From Mycobacterium sp. (GTDB lineage: Bacteria > Actinomycetota > Actinomycetes > Mycobacteriales > Mycobacteriaceae): a stretch of 64,000 nucleotides of DNA. Shown here piece by piece: positions 55,401 to 62,861 of the stretch (its first letter is position 1; each line of letters begins with the position of its first letter). The translations under genes were made by a program, and so were the position numbers. The DNA lies in NCBI GenBank assembly GCA_021732005.1, contig JAKFVT010000053.1, forward strand, positions 62,001 to 126,000, written 5' to 3'. The notes below the pieces were generated by a model. The model ran no database searches and was not told where the DNA came from. It saw only the letters and a program-made list of their open reading frames with translations.

Positions 55401-56471
55401 TCAGCGAATGGTGCCGCGGCCCGGAATCAGGGGCAGGTCCAGCGGCGTGACCCAGCCCGGAGGCAGGTCATTGACGGCCGGTACGGCGTTGAGCGCGCGC
55501 AGCCCGGTGGACAGGCAGCCCGCGGTTGCAGCGTCCCGCCCGGAACCGTCGGTGAACCTGAACGCAGTCTCCTGGAAGATGCTGGGAGTGCCCTGGATGT
55601 CGACGCGGTAGACGTCGTCCTGGGTGCCCGACGGCCAATCCGGGGCGGCATCCTGGCCGATGCGGTTGACGTGCTCGAGCTGGATGCGGGTCTCGCCCTT
55701 GTAGATGCCGTTGATCGTGAAGCGGACCGCCGCCACGTTGCCGGCCGGGATGACGCCCTTGACGGTCTTGCGCTCGGTGGGGGTCACCCACTTGTCCCAG
55801 GTCGTGGTGATCTCGTCGAGCTCGATGCCGGCGGCGTAGGCGATCATCGGCACCGTCGCGCCCCAGGCGAACACCAGGATGTCGGAGTTCTGCAGCAGCG
55901 GCTTGAACTCGGGTTCGCGGCCGATGCCCATCTCGAACTCGTAGTCGCCCTCGTAGTTGGTGTAGTCCAACAGCTCGGACGCGCGGACCAATTTGATCTG
56001 GGAGGTGAGGCCCATCAGCGTCATCGGGAACAGATCGTTGGCGAAGCCGGGGTCGATGCCCGTGGTGAAGCACGACGACTGGCCCGCCTCACAAGCCCGG
56101 GTGATGGGGTCGATCCAGTGGGGCGGGTTGAGGTGCATCTTCGGCCACACCCACGGCGTCATCGCGGTCGAGCAGACGTCGATGCCCGCCTGCAGGAAGC
56201 GTCCGATCAGGTCGATGTTGGCGTCGGCCTGCGCCGCGGTCGGGCCGTAGTGCACCAGCGCGTCCGGCTTGAGCGCGATCAGCGCGTCGACGTCGTCGGT
56301 GGCCGCGATGCCCACATGAGGGATGCCGCAGATCTCCCCCACGTCGACGCCCACCTTGGCCGGGTTGCTGACACCCACGCCGACCAGTTCGAAGTCGGGA
56401 TGGTCCAACACTTCTGGAATGACCATCCGGCCGACGAAACCCGTACCCCAGATCACCACGCGCTTGGCCAT
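55401..56471 (-). CDS. NAD(P)-binding protein, dihydrodipicolinate reductase-like
   Basis: 356 residues. Rossmann N-terminus KRVVIWGTGFVGRMVIPEVL, continuing GVGVSNPAKVGVDVGEICGI and DALVHYGPTAAQADANIDLI, as in the DapB-like proteins common in mycobacteria. The second domain (GIDPGFANDLFPMTLMGL, LDYTNYEGDYEFEMGIGREP) differs from true DapB, so lysine biosynthesis is unlikely. Similar genes are often linked to steroid or lipid catabolism, but nothing here confirms that. The MarR gene lies 44 bp upstream on the same strand. Confidence 0.83.
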   Translation of the reverse strand: MAKRVVIWGTGFVGRMVIPEVLDHPDFELVGVGVSNPAKVGVDVGEICGIPHVGIAATDDVDALIALKPDALVHYGPTAAQADANIDLIGRFLQAGIDVCSTAMTPWVWPKMHLNPPHWIDPITRACEAGQSSCFTTGIDPGFANDLFPMTLMGLTSQIKLVRASELLDYTNYEGDYEFEMGIGREPEFKPLLQNSDILVFAWGATVPMIAYAAGIELDEITTTWDKWVTPTERKTVKGVIPAGNVAAVRFTINGIYKGETRIQLEHVNRIGQDAAPDWPSGTQDDVYRVDIQGTPSIFQETAFRFTDGSGRDAATAGCLSTGLRALNAVPAVNDLPPGWVTPLDLPLIPGRGTIR

Positions 56472-56515
56472 GAACGGAGGCTAGCCCGGTTGTCGCCGGC
56501 GTCAGGGCCGATGTC

Positions 56516-57010
56516 TCAGTGCGCGGACCCGCGGCTCTTACGCGGCGCGGCGGACCGGGGCGGCTGCTCCCGCATGTGGTCGCGGACGCGCGTCATGAGG
56601 TTGCCAAGGGTGCGGACGTCCTGCGCAGACAGGGTGTCGAACAGCAGTCCACGAACGACGTCGATGTGGCCGGGAAGGACCTTGTCGAGTCGGCGGCGGC
56701 CGGCCTTGGTGATGGTCACGACGGTCGCCCGCTGATCGACGGTGCTGGCCTGACGGGTGATCAGCCCGTCGGCCTGCAGAACTCCGGCCTGATGGGTCAG
56801 CCCGCTGCGGCTGTAGACCACGCCATCGGCCAGCTCGGTCATCGTCAGCGGCCGGCCGGCGTCGACGAGCTTGGCCAGGATCTCGAACTGGACGTAGCTC
56901 AATCCGCCCTCGGCCTGCAGCTGCTGCTGGACGGCGTACTGCAGCAGGCTCGCCGCTTCGGTGAGCGCGAAGTAGGTGCGCATCTGCGACGGGTGGAGCG
57001 CCTCGGCCAT
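56516..57010 (-). CDS. MarR-family transcriptional regulator
   Basis: 164 residues. Winged-helix domain: YVQFEILAKLVDAGRPLTMTELADGVVYSRSGLTHQAGVLQADGLITRQASTVDQRATVVTITKAGRRRL, including the DxR wing. It is divergent from a quinone-oxidoreductase-type gene, and the 92-bp gap contains two TTCGAA-type palindromes that are evidently its operators. It probably represses both directions and releases DNA on binding a small phenolic or electrophile. Confidence 0.92.
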   Translation of the reverse strand: MAEALHPSQMRTYFALTEAASLLQYAVQQQLQAEGGLSYVQFEILAKLVDAGRPLTMTELADGVVYSRSGLTHQAGVLQADGLITRQASTVDQRATVVTITKAGRRRLDKVLPGHIDVVRGLLFDTLSAQDVRTLGNLMTRVRDHMREQPPRSAAPRKSRGSAH

Positions 57011-57029
57011 CTACCGATCGTACCGGGAA

Positions 57030-57047
57030 TGTTTCGAACTCGAAGCA
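57030..57047. promoter_or_regulatory. MarR operator 1 (imperfect)
   Basis: TGTTTCGAACTCGAAGCA matches operator 2 at 16 of 18 bases. Centre 28 bp from the marR start codon. Confidence 0.75.
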
Positions 57048-57065
57048 AGTTACCCCCTGTGTAAC

Positions 57066-57083
57066 TGCTTCGAATTCGAAGCA
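57066..57083. promoter_or_regulatory. MarR operator 2 (perfect palindrome)
   Basis: TGCTTCGAATTCGAAGCA is a perfect 18-bp palindrome centred 36 bp from operator 1. It lies 19 bp before the oxidoreductase ATG, just upstream of its AAAGGAGA ribosome site. Confidence 0.85.
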
Positions 57084-57102
57084 ACTGACAAAGGAGACCA
57101 CC

Positions 57103-58038
57103 ATGAAAGCAGCGATCTACCACCGATACGGCGACAGCGACGTTCTGCAGTACGGCGACATCGAGCGGCCGGCACCTGGCGCGGGCGAGGTTCTGGTGAA
57201 GGTCGCCGGGACATCGTTCAACCCGGTCGACGCCGGGATCCGCGGCGGCTACCTGTCGGACGTTTTTCCGATCGCCTTCCCGCACGTGCCGGGTATCGAC
57301 GTGGCGGGCACGATCGCCGAACTCGGCGCTCGCGTCAGCGGATGGCAGGTCGGCGATGCGGTCGTGGGCTTTCTGCCCATGGTTACCCGCGGTGCGGCCG
57401 CCGAGTATGCGGTCGCCCCGGCCGAGGCACTTGCCGCGGCTCCGACGTCGGTGCCGCTGGCCGATTCCGCCGCCCTGCCGACCGTCGCCCTCACCGCCTG
57501 GCAGGCCTTGTTCGAGGTGGCCGGTGTGACGGCCGGGCAGACGGTCCTGATCAACGGTGCGGGCGGAGCGGTCGGCGGCTACGCGGTCCAGCTCGCCAAA
57601 CAGGCCGGCGCCGAGGTCACGGCGACCACGAAAGCGGCTGCAGCGGAACGCGTCCGCGGGTACGGGGCCGACCACCTGATCGACTACCTCGACTACACGG
57701 CCACCCCGGTCGCCGACGGAGCGCCGTTCGACGTGGTGCTCAATCTGATCGGCACGACGGCCGACGAGACCGAGGCACTGGCCGGGCTGGTGGCCGACGG
57801 CGGGCACTACGTCGGCACCATGACCTCGGGGCCGGAGACTCCGCAGCGTGGGCTGCACAGCCAACGGGTGTTCGTCCGCAGTGACGCCACCCAACTGGCC
57901 GAACTGGTCGGACGCGTGGATGCCGGTCGCCTGACGATCGATGTCGCTGATCGCCGGCCCCTGGCCGAGATCGCCGCGGTGCACGCCGACGCCGATGCCG
58001 GCCGGCTGCCCGGCAAGACGATCCTGACCGTCGGCTAG
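57103..58038 (+). CDS. Quinone-oxidoreductase-type NADP-dependent MDR protein
   Basis: 311 residues, start fixed by AAAGGAGA ten bases upstream. Zinc-free medium-chain reductase: GEVLVKVAGTSFNPVDAGIRGG, the domain hinge LPTVALTAWQALFEVAGV, the nucleotide motif LINGAGGAVGGYAVQLAKQ and ATTKAAAAERVRGYGAD. No zinc-ligand Cys are present. It likely reduces quinones or other electrophiles with NADPH. Control by the divergent MarR regulator is supported by the two palindromes. It ends in a 4-bp convergent overlap with the Rieske gene. Confidence 0.9.
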   Translation: MKAAIYHRYGDSDVLQYGDIERPAPGAGEVLVKVAGTSFNPVDAGIRGGYLSDVFPIAFPHVPGIDVAGTIAELGARVSGWQVGDAVVGFLPMVTRGAAAEYAVAPAEALAAAPTSVPLADSAALPTVALTAWQALFEVAGVTAGQTVLINGAGGAVGGYAVQLAKQAGAEVTATTKAAAAERVRGYGADHLIDYLDYTATPVADGAPFDVVLNLIGTTADETEALAGLVADGGHYVGTMTSGPETPQRGLHSQRVFVRSDATQLAELVGRVDAGRLTIDVADRRPLAEIAAVHADADAGRLPGKTILTVG

Positions 58039-59030
58039 CCGGAGGTGTTGTCGCGCAAGGCGTAGAGCCGCTCGGCGTAGGCGAGGTCATCACGCCACAA
58101 CCGGGTGGCCGCCAGGCGCATGAACGGGGTAATCAGCGGCGCCACCCGCAGCGAGTGATGGAAGCCGGTGCGATCAGATTGTGCGACAACGGCTTCGATC
58201 ACCGCTGTGCGTGGGCGACCGTCGCGTCCCGGCCCCATCGGGGTGGCGTGGGTTTCGACGACGCTTCCGGTGCCCTCCCCGTCCACGATCCGCATGACGA
58301 TGGTGCGCGGCTCCGGGGCGGTGAATTCCGCGATCACCGGCACGCCGAGGCGTCCCATCCGGAACGTCACCGCCACCAGGAACCGGTCGGCGTCCTCGTC
58401 GGCGTCGACCGCCGGGGCGCTCAGCACCTCCAGCTGGGTGAACGAATACGGATGGAACCAGGCGCCGTGCCAGGGGTCGAGCCGGTTGGCGATGATGTCG
58501 GACGGCTCGCACACGCCATCGAGCCGGGTCACCGCGGCCAGCCGCGGCCCCGAGGGACGGGCCGGGATCACCGGGGCGTCGAGCGGCGGTTCGCCACCCA
58601 CCCGGTCCAGCCGGACCCAGACCAGGACGCCGTCGTCGAAGGCGGGCAGCGGCTTCCAGCCGAATTCGCGGCCACCTTCGAGCCGCAGCCCGTGCCACGG
58701 GCAGATCAGGCCGCCGCACTCTACTTTTCCGGTCGCGAGGTCAGCACCCAGATGCGGGCAGGCCGCGGGCCCGACATGCAAGCGGCGCTGCTGATCTCGC
58801 CACGCGACGATGTCGAGTCCACCGACCCGGGTGCCGAACGGCCGGTTGGCCCGCACGTCGGTGCTGGCGCCGAAGACATACCAGTTGCCGCTGGGCCGGT
58901 CCTCGGCACGGCGCAGCGCGGCGGCGATCAGCGCCGGCTGGGCGTCCTGATAGGTGGGTCGCTGCCCCGCCCAGTTCGCTTTCGGGATTACGTGCAGCGG
59001 AATCGATTTCATCCGCGACCGGAGGCTCAT
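58035..59030 (-). CDS. Rieske [2Fe-2S] protein of the carotenoid cluster (DUF5914-like)
   Basis: 331 residues from the ATG at 59030, which overlaps the crtU stop by 4 bp. Rieske ligands are complete: CPHLGADL (Cys-x-His) and CPWHGLRL (Cys-x2-His), 17 residues apart in the usual way. The C-terminal part contains DIIANRLDPWHGAWFHPY, which offers His and Asp for a mononuclear iron site, so it is probably an oxygenase. Its membership of the crt operon suggests it hydroxylates or otherwise oxidises the carotenoid end product; the exact reaction is unknown to me. Confidence 0.85.
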   Translation of the reverse strand: MSLRSRMKSIPLHVIPKANWAGQRPTYQDAQPALIAAALRRAEDRPSGNWYVFGASTDVRANRPFGTRVGGLDIVAWRDQQRRLHVGPAACPHLGADLATGKVECGGLICPWHGLRLEGGREFGWKPLPAFDDGVLVWVRLDRVGGEPPLDAPVIPARPSGPRLAAVTRLDGVCEPSDIIANRLDPWHGAWFHPYSFTQLEVLSAPAVDADEDADRFLVAVTFRMGRLGVPVIAEFTAPEPRTIVMRIVDGEGTGSVVETHATPMGPGRDGRPRTAVIEAVVAQSDRTGFHHSLRVAPLITPFMRLAATRLWRDDLAYAERLYALRDNTSG

Positions 59031-60562
59031 GACGCGCGCCTTTCCCGGCTGGCCAGCCGCCGCAGTAGCGGTGAGCGTCCGTGCACCGGCACGGTGTGCA
59101 GGGTGTGCCCGGAGATCCCCCAGCCGGCCAGCAGTTGGTTGGCGGCCGTCCATCCGGTGGTGGCGGCGCGCTCCATCAGCGCGACCGGCAGGTCGATGCG
59201 GATGCCGTCGCCGGCCAGCATCAGACCGGGCACCGGGGTGTCGACCGTCGGCCGGTTGGCGAAGGCACCCGGGGAGAACAACGGGCAGTCATCACGGACC
59301 AGCAGTGTCTCCTTGACGATGCCTGCCGCCGCGGTCTCCGGGTAGAGCTGGTGCAGCCGGGCCAGCATGCGCTCGCGAAGGTCGTCGACAGCAGGCGCGT
59401 CACCCACCGAGTATGAATGCACCTCCACGACCGAACCATGATGTGCGCGAGCCCATTCGGCGGCCTGACTTTCGTAGCGGCTGACCACGCTGATGTTGTC
59501 GACGGGGTCCAGGCCGCCGGTGCCGAGGAAGGCCGGCCGGTCGGAATTCACCGGACGATCCAGCCACAGTCGCTGCACCATGAACGGCGGCGCGGTCTGC
59601 ATCTGTGCAATGTTGTGACGCCAGCCCTCGTCGCCGAGGCCCGGCGAGGCGGCCACGATTCGTTGCAGCGCAGCGACATCGGTGGCCACCACCACACCGT
59701 CGGCGTCGATCGTGGCTCCGGTCGAATCGCGCACCTGCAGCACCTTGGCGCCGCCGCGTGTCACCGATTCCACCGCCACCCCACGGCGCACACGCACACC
59801 GTGCTCGATCAGATACTGGCCCAACGGCTCCCACAGCGCGGTGTCGAAATTCGACGCCGCGACATCGAAGACCAGTCCTTCGCTGGAGCCCAGGAAGTAG
59901 ATGTGGAACATCGTCGCCAGTTCGGCCGCCGAAAGCCGCTCCGGCCGGGCGAAGAAGCTGCGGGCGAACACCTCGAACGCGAGGTGGCGGGCGGCGACGG
60001 GAAAATTGATGTCGGTCAGGAAGGTTTCCGCGTCGAGCCCGTCGAGCTGCTCATAGATGTCCGGTACCGACACCGCGGCCAGCGGGGCGGCGGCAACGGC
60101 GTTGAGCCGCATCAGGTCCCGCATCCGGAAGGTGGGGCTGCGCAGCGCGAAAGCCAGCGCGTTCCACGGTGGGGTCTTCGGCAGCCCGCGGAAGGTGTCG
60201 CGCCGGCCTTCGCCGTCGACCAGCGGATAGTCCTCGACGGCCCGCAGCCGCTCGAGCTCGGGATCGGTGCGGCGCAACAACCACCGCAGGTTGTAGTACT
60301 GCCGGAAGAACGCGTGGAAGCCGCGGTTGTTCGCCACCTGGGTGCCGTCGGGAAGCTGCTCGGTCCAGCCGCCGACCCGTCCGCCCAGATATTGCTGTGA
60401 CTCCAGAAGGTCAACGGAGACACCGCGTTCAGCCAGGCCGGTGGCAGCCGCCAAGCCGGCGATTCCACCACCGACCACGACGACGTGCGGTGTGGCGGGC
60501 AGCGCGTGGGCATGCGGCACCCCGGCGATGGCCGGGTGGGCGACGCGACGGGGGTCGATCAT
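59027..60562 (-). CDS. crtU: Carotene desaturase/methyltransferase CrtU
   Basis: 511 residues from the ATG at 60562. FAD motif VVVVGGGIAGLAAATGLAERG; then VANNRGFHAFFRQYYNLRWLLRR and FARSFFARPERLSAAELATMFHIYFLGSSEG, strongly like Streptomyces CrtU. CrtU converts the beta-rings of beta-carotene to aromatic rings, giving isorenieratene (leprotene). Overlaps at both ends by 4 bp with the methyltransferase and Rieske genes, so translation is coupled. The C-terminus includes VPGLMLAGDGIRIDLPVALMERA, the second FAD-binding segment. Confidence 0.92.
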   Translation of the reverse strand: MIDPRRVAHPAIAGVPHAHALPATPHVVVVGGGIAGLAAATGLAERGVSVDLLESQQYLGGRVGGWTEQLPDGTQVANNRGFHAFFRQYYNLRWLLRRTDPELERLRAVEDYPLVDGEGRRDTFRGLPKTPPWNALAFALRSPTFRMRDLMRLNAVAAAPLAAVSVPDIYEQLDGLDAETFLTDINFPVAARHLAFEVFARSFFARPERLSAAELATMFHIYFLGSSEGLVFDVAASNFDTALWEPLGQYLIEHGVRVRRGVAVESVTRGGAKVLQVRDSTGATIDADGVVVATDVAALQRIVAASPGLGDEGWRHNIAQMQTAPPFMVQRLWLDRPVNSDRPAFLGTGGLDPVDNISVVSRYESQAAEWARAHHGSVVEVHSYSVGDAPAVDDLRERMLARLHQLYPETAAAGIVKETLLVRDDCPLFSPGAFANRPTVDTPVPGLMLAGDGIRIDLPVALMERAATTGWTAANQLLAGWGISGHTLHTVPVHGRSPLLRRLASRERRAS

Positions 60563-61284
60563 CGCGGTGCGTCCGCCAAGAAGGTGTGCACGATGTCGCG
60601 CTGCCAGCCGGGCATCGTCTCGCTGTGCACGCCGGCGAAACCCGCTGCCGCCAGCCGTCGCTGGAAGGCGGCCGCGCCGTCGAACGTGTTCACACTGCGC
60701 CACAGGTGCCGATACAGGGTGGCATTGCGGGTCTGTCGCCAGCCGGACGGGATGATGATGCCCCAGCACACGGCGTTCCAGATCGCGGAGGCGGCGCGGG
60801 AATCACGCACCGAGTACTCGTGCACGGCCAGCGTTCCGCCGGGCCGCAGCAGCTCGCGGAAGGTCCGCAACTGCGCGTCCGGGTCGGCGAGGTTGCGCAA
60901 CAGGTAGGCCGCGAGGATGCCGTCGAAGGGACCTTCGACGCCGGCCTCGGCAATCTTCTCGATCGGGCTGTGCACGAAGCGGACCGAGTCGGGCCAGGAC
61001 TTCACCCTCGCCTCGGCCAGCATGCCCGCCGAGGCGTCGACGGCGACGATCTCGGCGTGCGGCGCGGCGTCCAGCAGCGCGGCCGTCGAGGCACCCGTGC
61101 CGCAGCCCGCGTCCAGCAGCCGCAATCCGCGCCCGCCGTTCGGAATCCGCATCCGGCGCGCGGAGATCCGCAGATGGTCGTGATAGCCGGGATTCGCGCC
61201 GACCAGCTTGTCGTAGGCGTGCGCGCCGACGTCGAAGGCGCCGGGAACCTCGGCGCGATCCAGGCCGCGGTTGGTTACGGTCAT
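60559..61284 (-). CDS. crtT: SAM-dependent methyltransferase of the carotenoid cluster (CrtT-like)
   Basis: 241 residues. Class I methyltransferase: the SAM loop LRLLDAGCGTGASTAALL, VAVDASAGMLAEARV, and FDGILAAYLLRNLADP, resembling UbiE/quinone methyltransferases. Streptomyces crt clusters carry a methyltransferase gene crtT next to crtU and crtY; this position and type match, but the reaction is not established. Coupled by 4-bp overlaps to crtYd and crtU. Confidence 0.75.
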   Translation of the reverse strand: MTVTNRGLDRAEVPGAFDVGAHAYDKLVGANPGYHDHLRISARRMRIPNGGRGLRLLDAGCGTGASTAALLDAAPHAEIVAVDASAGMLAEARVKSWPDSVRFVHSPIEKIAEAGVEGPFDGILAAYLLRNLADPDAQLRTFRELLRPGGTLAVHEYSVRDSRAASAIWNAVCWGIIIPSGWRQTRNATLYRHLWRSVNTFDGAAAFQRRLAAAGFAGVHSETMPGWQRDIVHTFLADAPR

Positions 61285-61613
61285 GATCGATCTCCTGGAT
61301 CATCGCGACGGGGCCGCTGCTTTTCCCACAACAGGAGCACGGCGGTGACCATCGCCCAGCCGAAGACGAAGTCCTCCACCGGGATGTCCCACGGGAACCG
61401 CACCCCGCTGGTGTGCTGCTCGTTGTAGATCACGATCGGCGCCGACAGCTTGGTCAGCCAGCCGTCGACGATCACCTGGAATGCCACCACGATGCCCATC
61501 GATATCCAGTATTCGGCCTTGCCGAACAACCCGGTGCGCAAAACCGCCAATTCCAGCGCGATGACCGCGATCAATGCCACGACGGCGGGCAGCGTGTAAC
61601 CGAGGCCGCTCAT
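61281..61613 (-). CDS. crtYd: Heterodimeric lycopene beta-cyclase subunit CrtYd
   Basis: 110 residues from the ATG at 61613. Three hydrophobic helices; the lycopene-cyclase domain motif is RFPWDIPVEDFVFGWAMV, with acidic residues thought to be catalytic. Heterodimeric CrtYc/CrtYd cyclases are typical of Gram-positive bacteria and mycobacteria. Overlaps crtYc and the methyltransferase by 4 bp each. Confidence 0.88.
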   Translation of the reverse strand: MSGLGYTLPAVVALIAVIALELAVLRTGLFGKAEYWISMGIVVAFQVIVDGWLTKLSAPIVIYNEQHTSGVRFPWDIPVEDFVFGWAMVTAVLLLWEKQRPRRDDPGDRS

Positions 61614-61933
61614 CGGCGCCTGCGCAGGGTGCCGAGGATCGCGCTGACCGCCGAGTAGGTCAGCAGGCCGCAGATCGGGATCACGAGGAAGAACAGCAGC
61701 TCCTCCAGCGGAATCGAGAAGCCGACGTCGATACCGCTGATGTAGCGCGGGTTGTACGTCCACACATGGCCGGCGATCGCGAGCCCGTCCCAGATGACGA
61801 ATACCGCGGCCACCGGGCCGATCGACCGCACCATCCGCATCGGCTGGCGGTATACCCCGGGACCGAAAACCTCCAACGGTGCGGTGATCAGCAGGCACGC
61901 GCCCAACACGATCAGGTACTGCCATCGATCCAT
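61610..61933 (-). CDS. crtYc: Heterodimeric lycopene beta-cyclase subunit CrtYc
   Basis: 107 residues from the ATG at 61933. Helices YLIVLGACLLITAPLEVFG and ELLFFLVIPICGLLTYSAV; the cyclase motif is GFSIPLEELLFFLVIP, parallel to the PVEDFVF motif of CrtYd. Membrane-bound and inactive without CrtYd. Its start and the crtB stop share one base (TGATG). Confidence 0.88.
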   Translation of the reverse strand: MDRWQYLIVLGACLLITAPLEVFGPGVYRQPMRMVRSIGPVAAVFVIWDGLAIAGHVWTYNPRYISGIDVGFSIPLEELLFFLVIPICGLLTYSAVSAILGTLRRRR

Positions 61934-62859
61934 CAGGCGGCGCCACGGGCGTGATGGGCCCGGACCAATCCGGACGCGAACACCTGCAGCCGTCGTCCCG
62001 TAGACACCGAGGCTCGCTGGCTGAACACCGCGAAGTCGATGGCTTCGATGCGATCGAGGATCTCCGAGTACAGCGTGAACGCGGTAGTCACACACGGCCT
62101 CGACTGCGGGGCGAGAAGGGCGATCCCCTTGCGTGCCTGCCGGTACACACCGCGGGCAATGTCGTGCTGGGCCGCCAGCGCCCGGCGCACCTTCGGATCG
62201 GTGCGGCGGTTCTGATGGCACCAGGTCAGCACGTCGCGGTCCACACCGAAGGCGGCGAGCTCGTCGGCAGGCAGATAGATGCGGTCGCGCGCCAGGTCCT
62301 CGTCGACGTCGCGCAGGAAGTTGGTCAGCTGGAAGGCATGCCCCAGTGCCTCGGCGTACGGCGCAGCCTCCTCGGCCGGCCCGACGGTGCCGAGGATCGG
62401 CAGCATCTGCAGGCCGATGACCGCCGCCGAGCCACGCATGTAGTGGTTCAGCGCCGGGCGATCCGCATAGTCGGTGACGGTGAGATCCATCCGCATCGAG
62501 GTCAGGAAGTCGTCGAAGAGGTCGAGCGGGATCTGGTAGGTGCGGGCGGTGTGCAGCACGGCGGCCAGCACCGGCTCCGTGTCATCCGCATCGCCGTTGA
62601 AGAACTTGTTCGAAAGCTCGTCGAGGCGCCGTTCACGATCGGCGGTGCTGGCGTCGATGTCCATGTCGTCGAGGATGTCGTCGGCATACCGGGCGAACCC
62701 GTACAACGCGTGCACCGGCGGGCGCTGCGACGGGGCGAGCAACCGGGTGGCCAGGAAGTAGGTCCGGCCGTGCTGGGCGTTGAGGCGCCGGCAGTAGCGG
62801 TAGGACTCGACCAGTCGCAAATCGTCGATGCCTGCGGCATGCAACTCGGTGTGGATCAT
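61933..62859 (-). CDS. crtB: Phytoene synthase CrtB
   Basis: 308 residues from the ATG at 62859. Trans-isoprenyl synthase motifs: ARYADDILDDMD (first Asp-rich) and NFLRDVDEDLARDRIYLP (second Asp-rich), plus YFLATRLLAPSQRPPVHALYGFARY. It condenses two geranylgeranyl diphosphates to phytoene. It starts two bases after the crtI stop, so it is translationally coupled. Confidence 0.95.
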   Translation of the reverse strand: MIHTELHAAGIDDLRLVESYRYCRRLNAQHGRTYFLATRLLAPSQRPPVHALYGFARYADDILDDMDIDASTADRERRLDELSNKFFNGDADDTEPVLAAVLHTARTYQIPLDLFDDFLTSMRMDLTVTDYADRPALNHYMRGSAAVIGLQMLPILGTVGPAEEAAPYAEALGHAFQLTNFLRDVDEDLARDRIYLPADELAAFGVDRDVLTWCHQNRRTDPKVRRALAAQHDIARGVYRQARKGIALLAPQSRPCVTTAFTLYSEILDRIEAIDFAVFSQRASVSTGRRLQVFASGLVRAHHARGAA

Positions 62860-62861
62860 CG

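Noticed and set aside
57066-57083. LexA box in the marR intergenic region
   Set aside because: The palindrome is continuous (no 6-4-6 TCGAAC/GTTCGA layout) and repeats nearby, which fits a MarR operator better.
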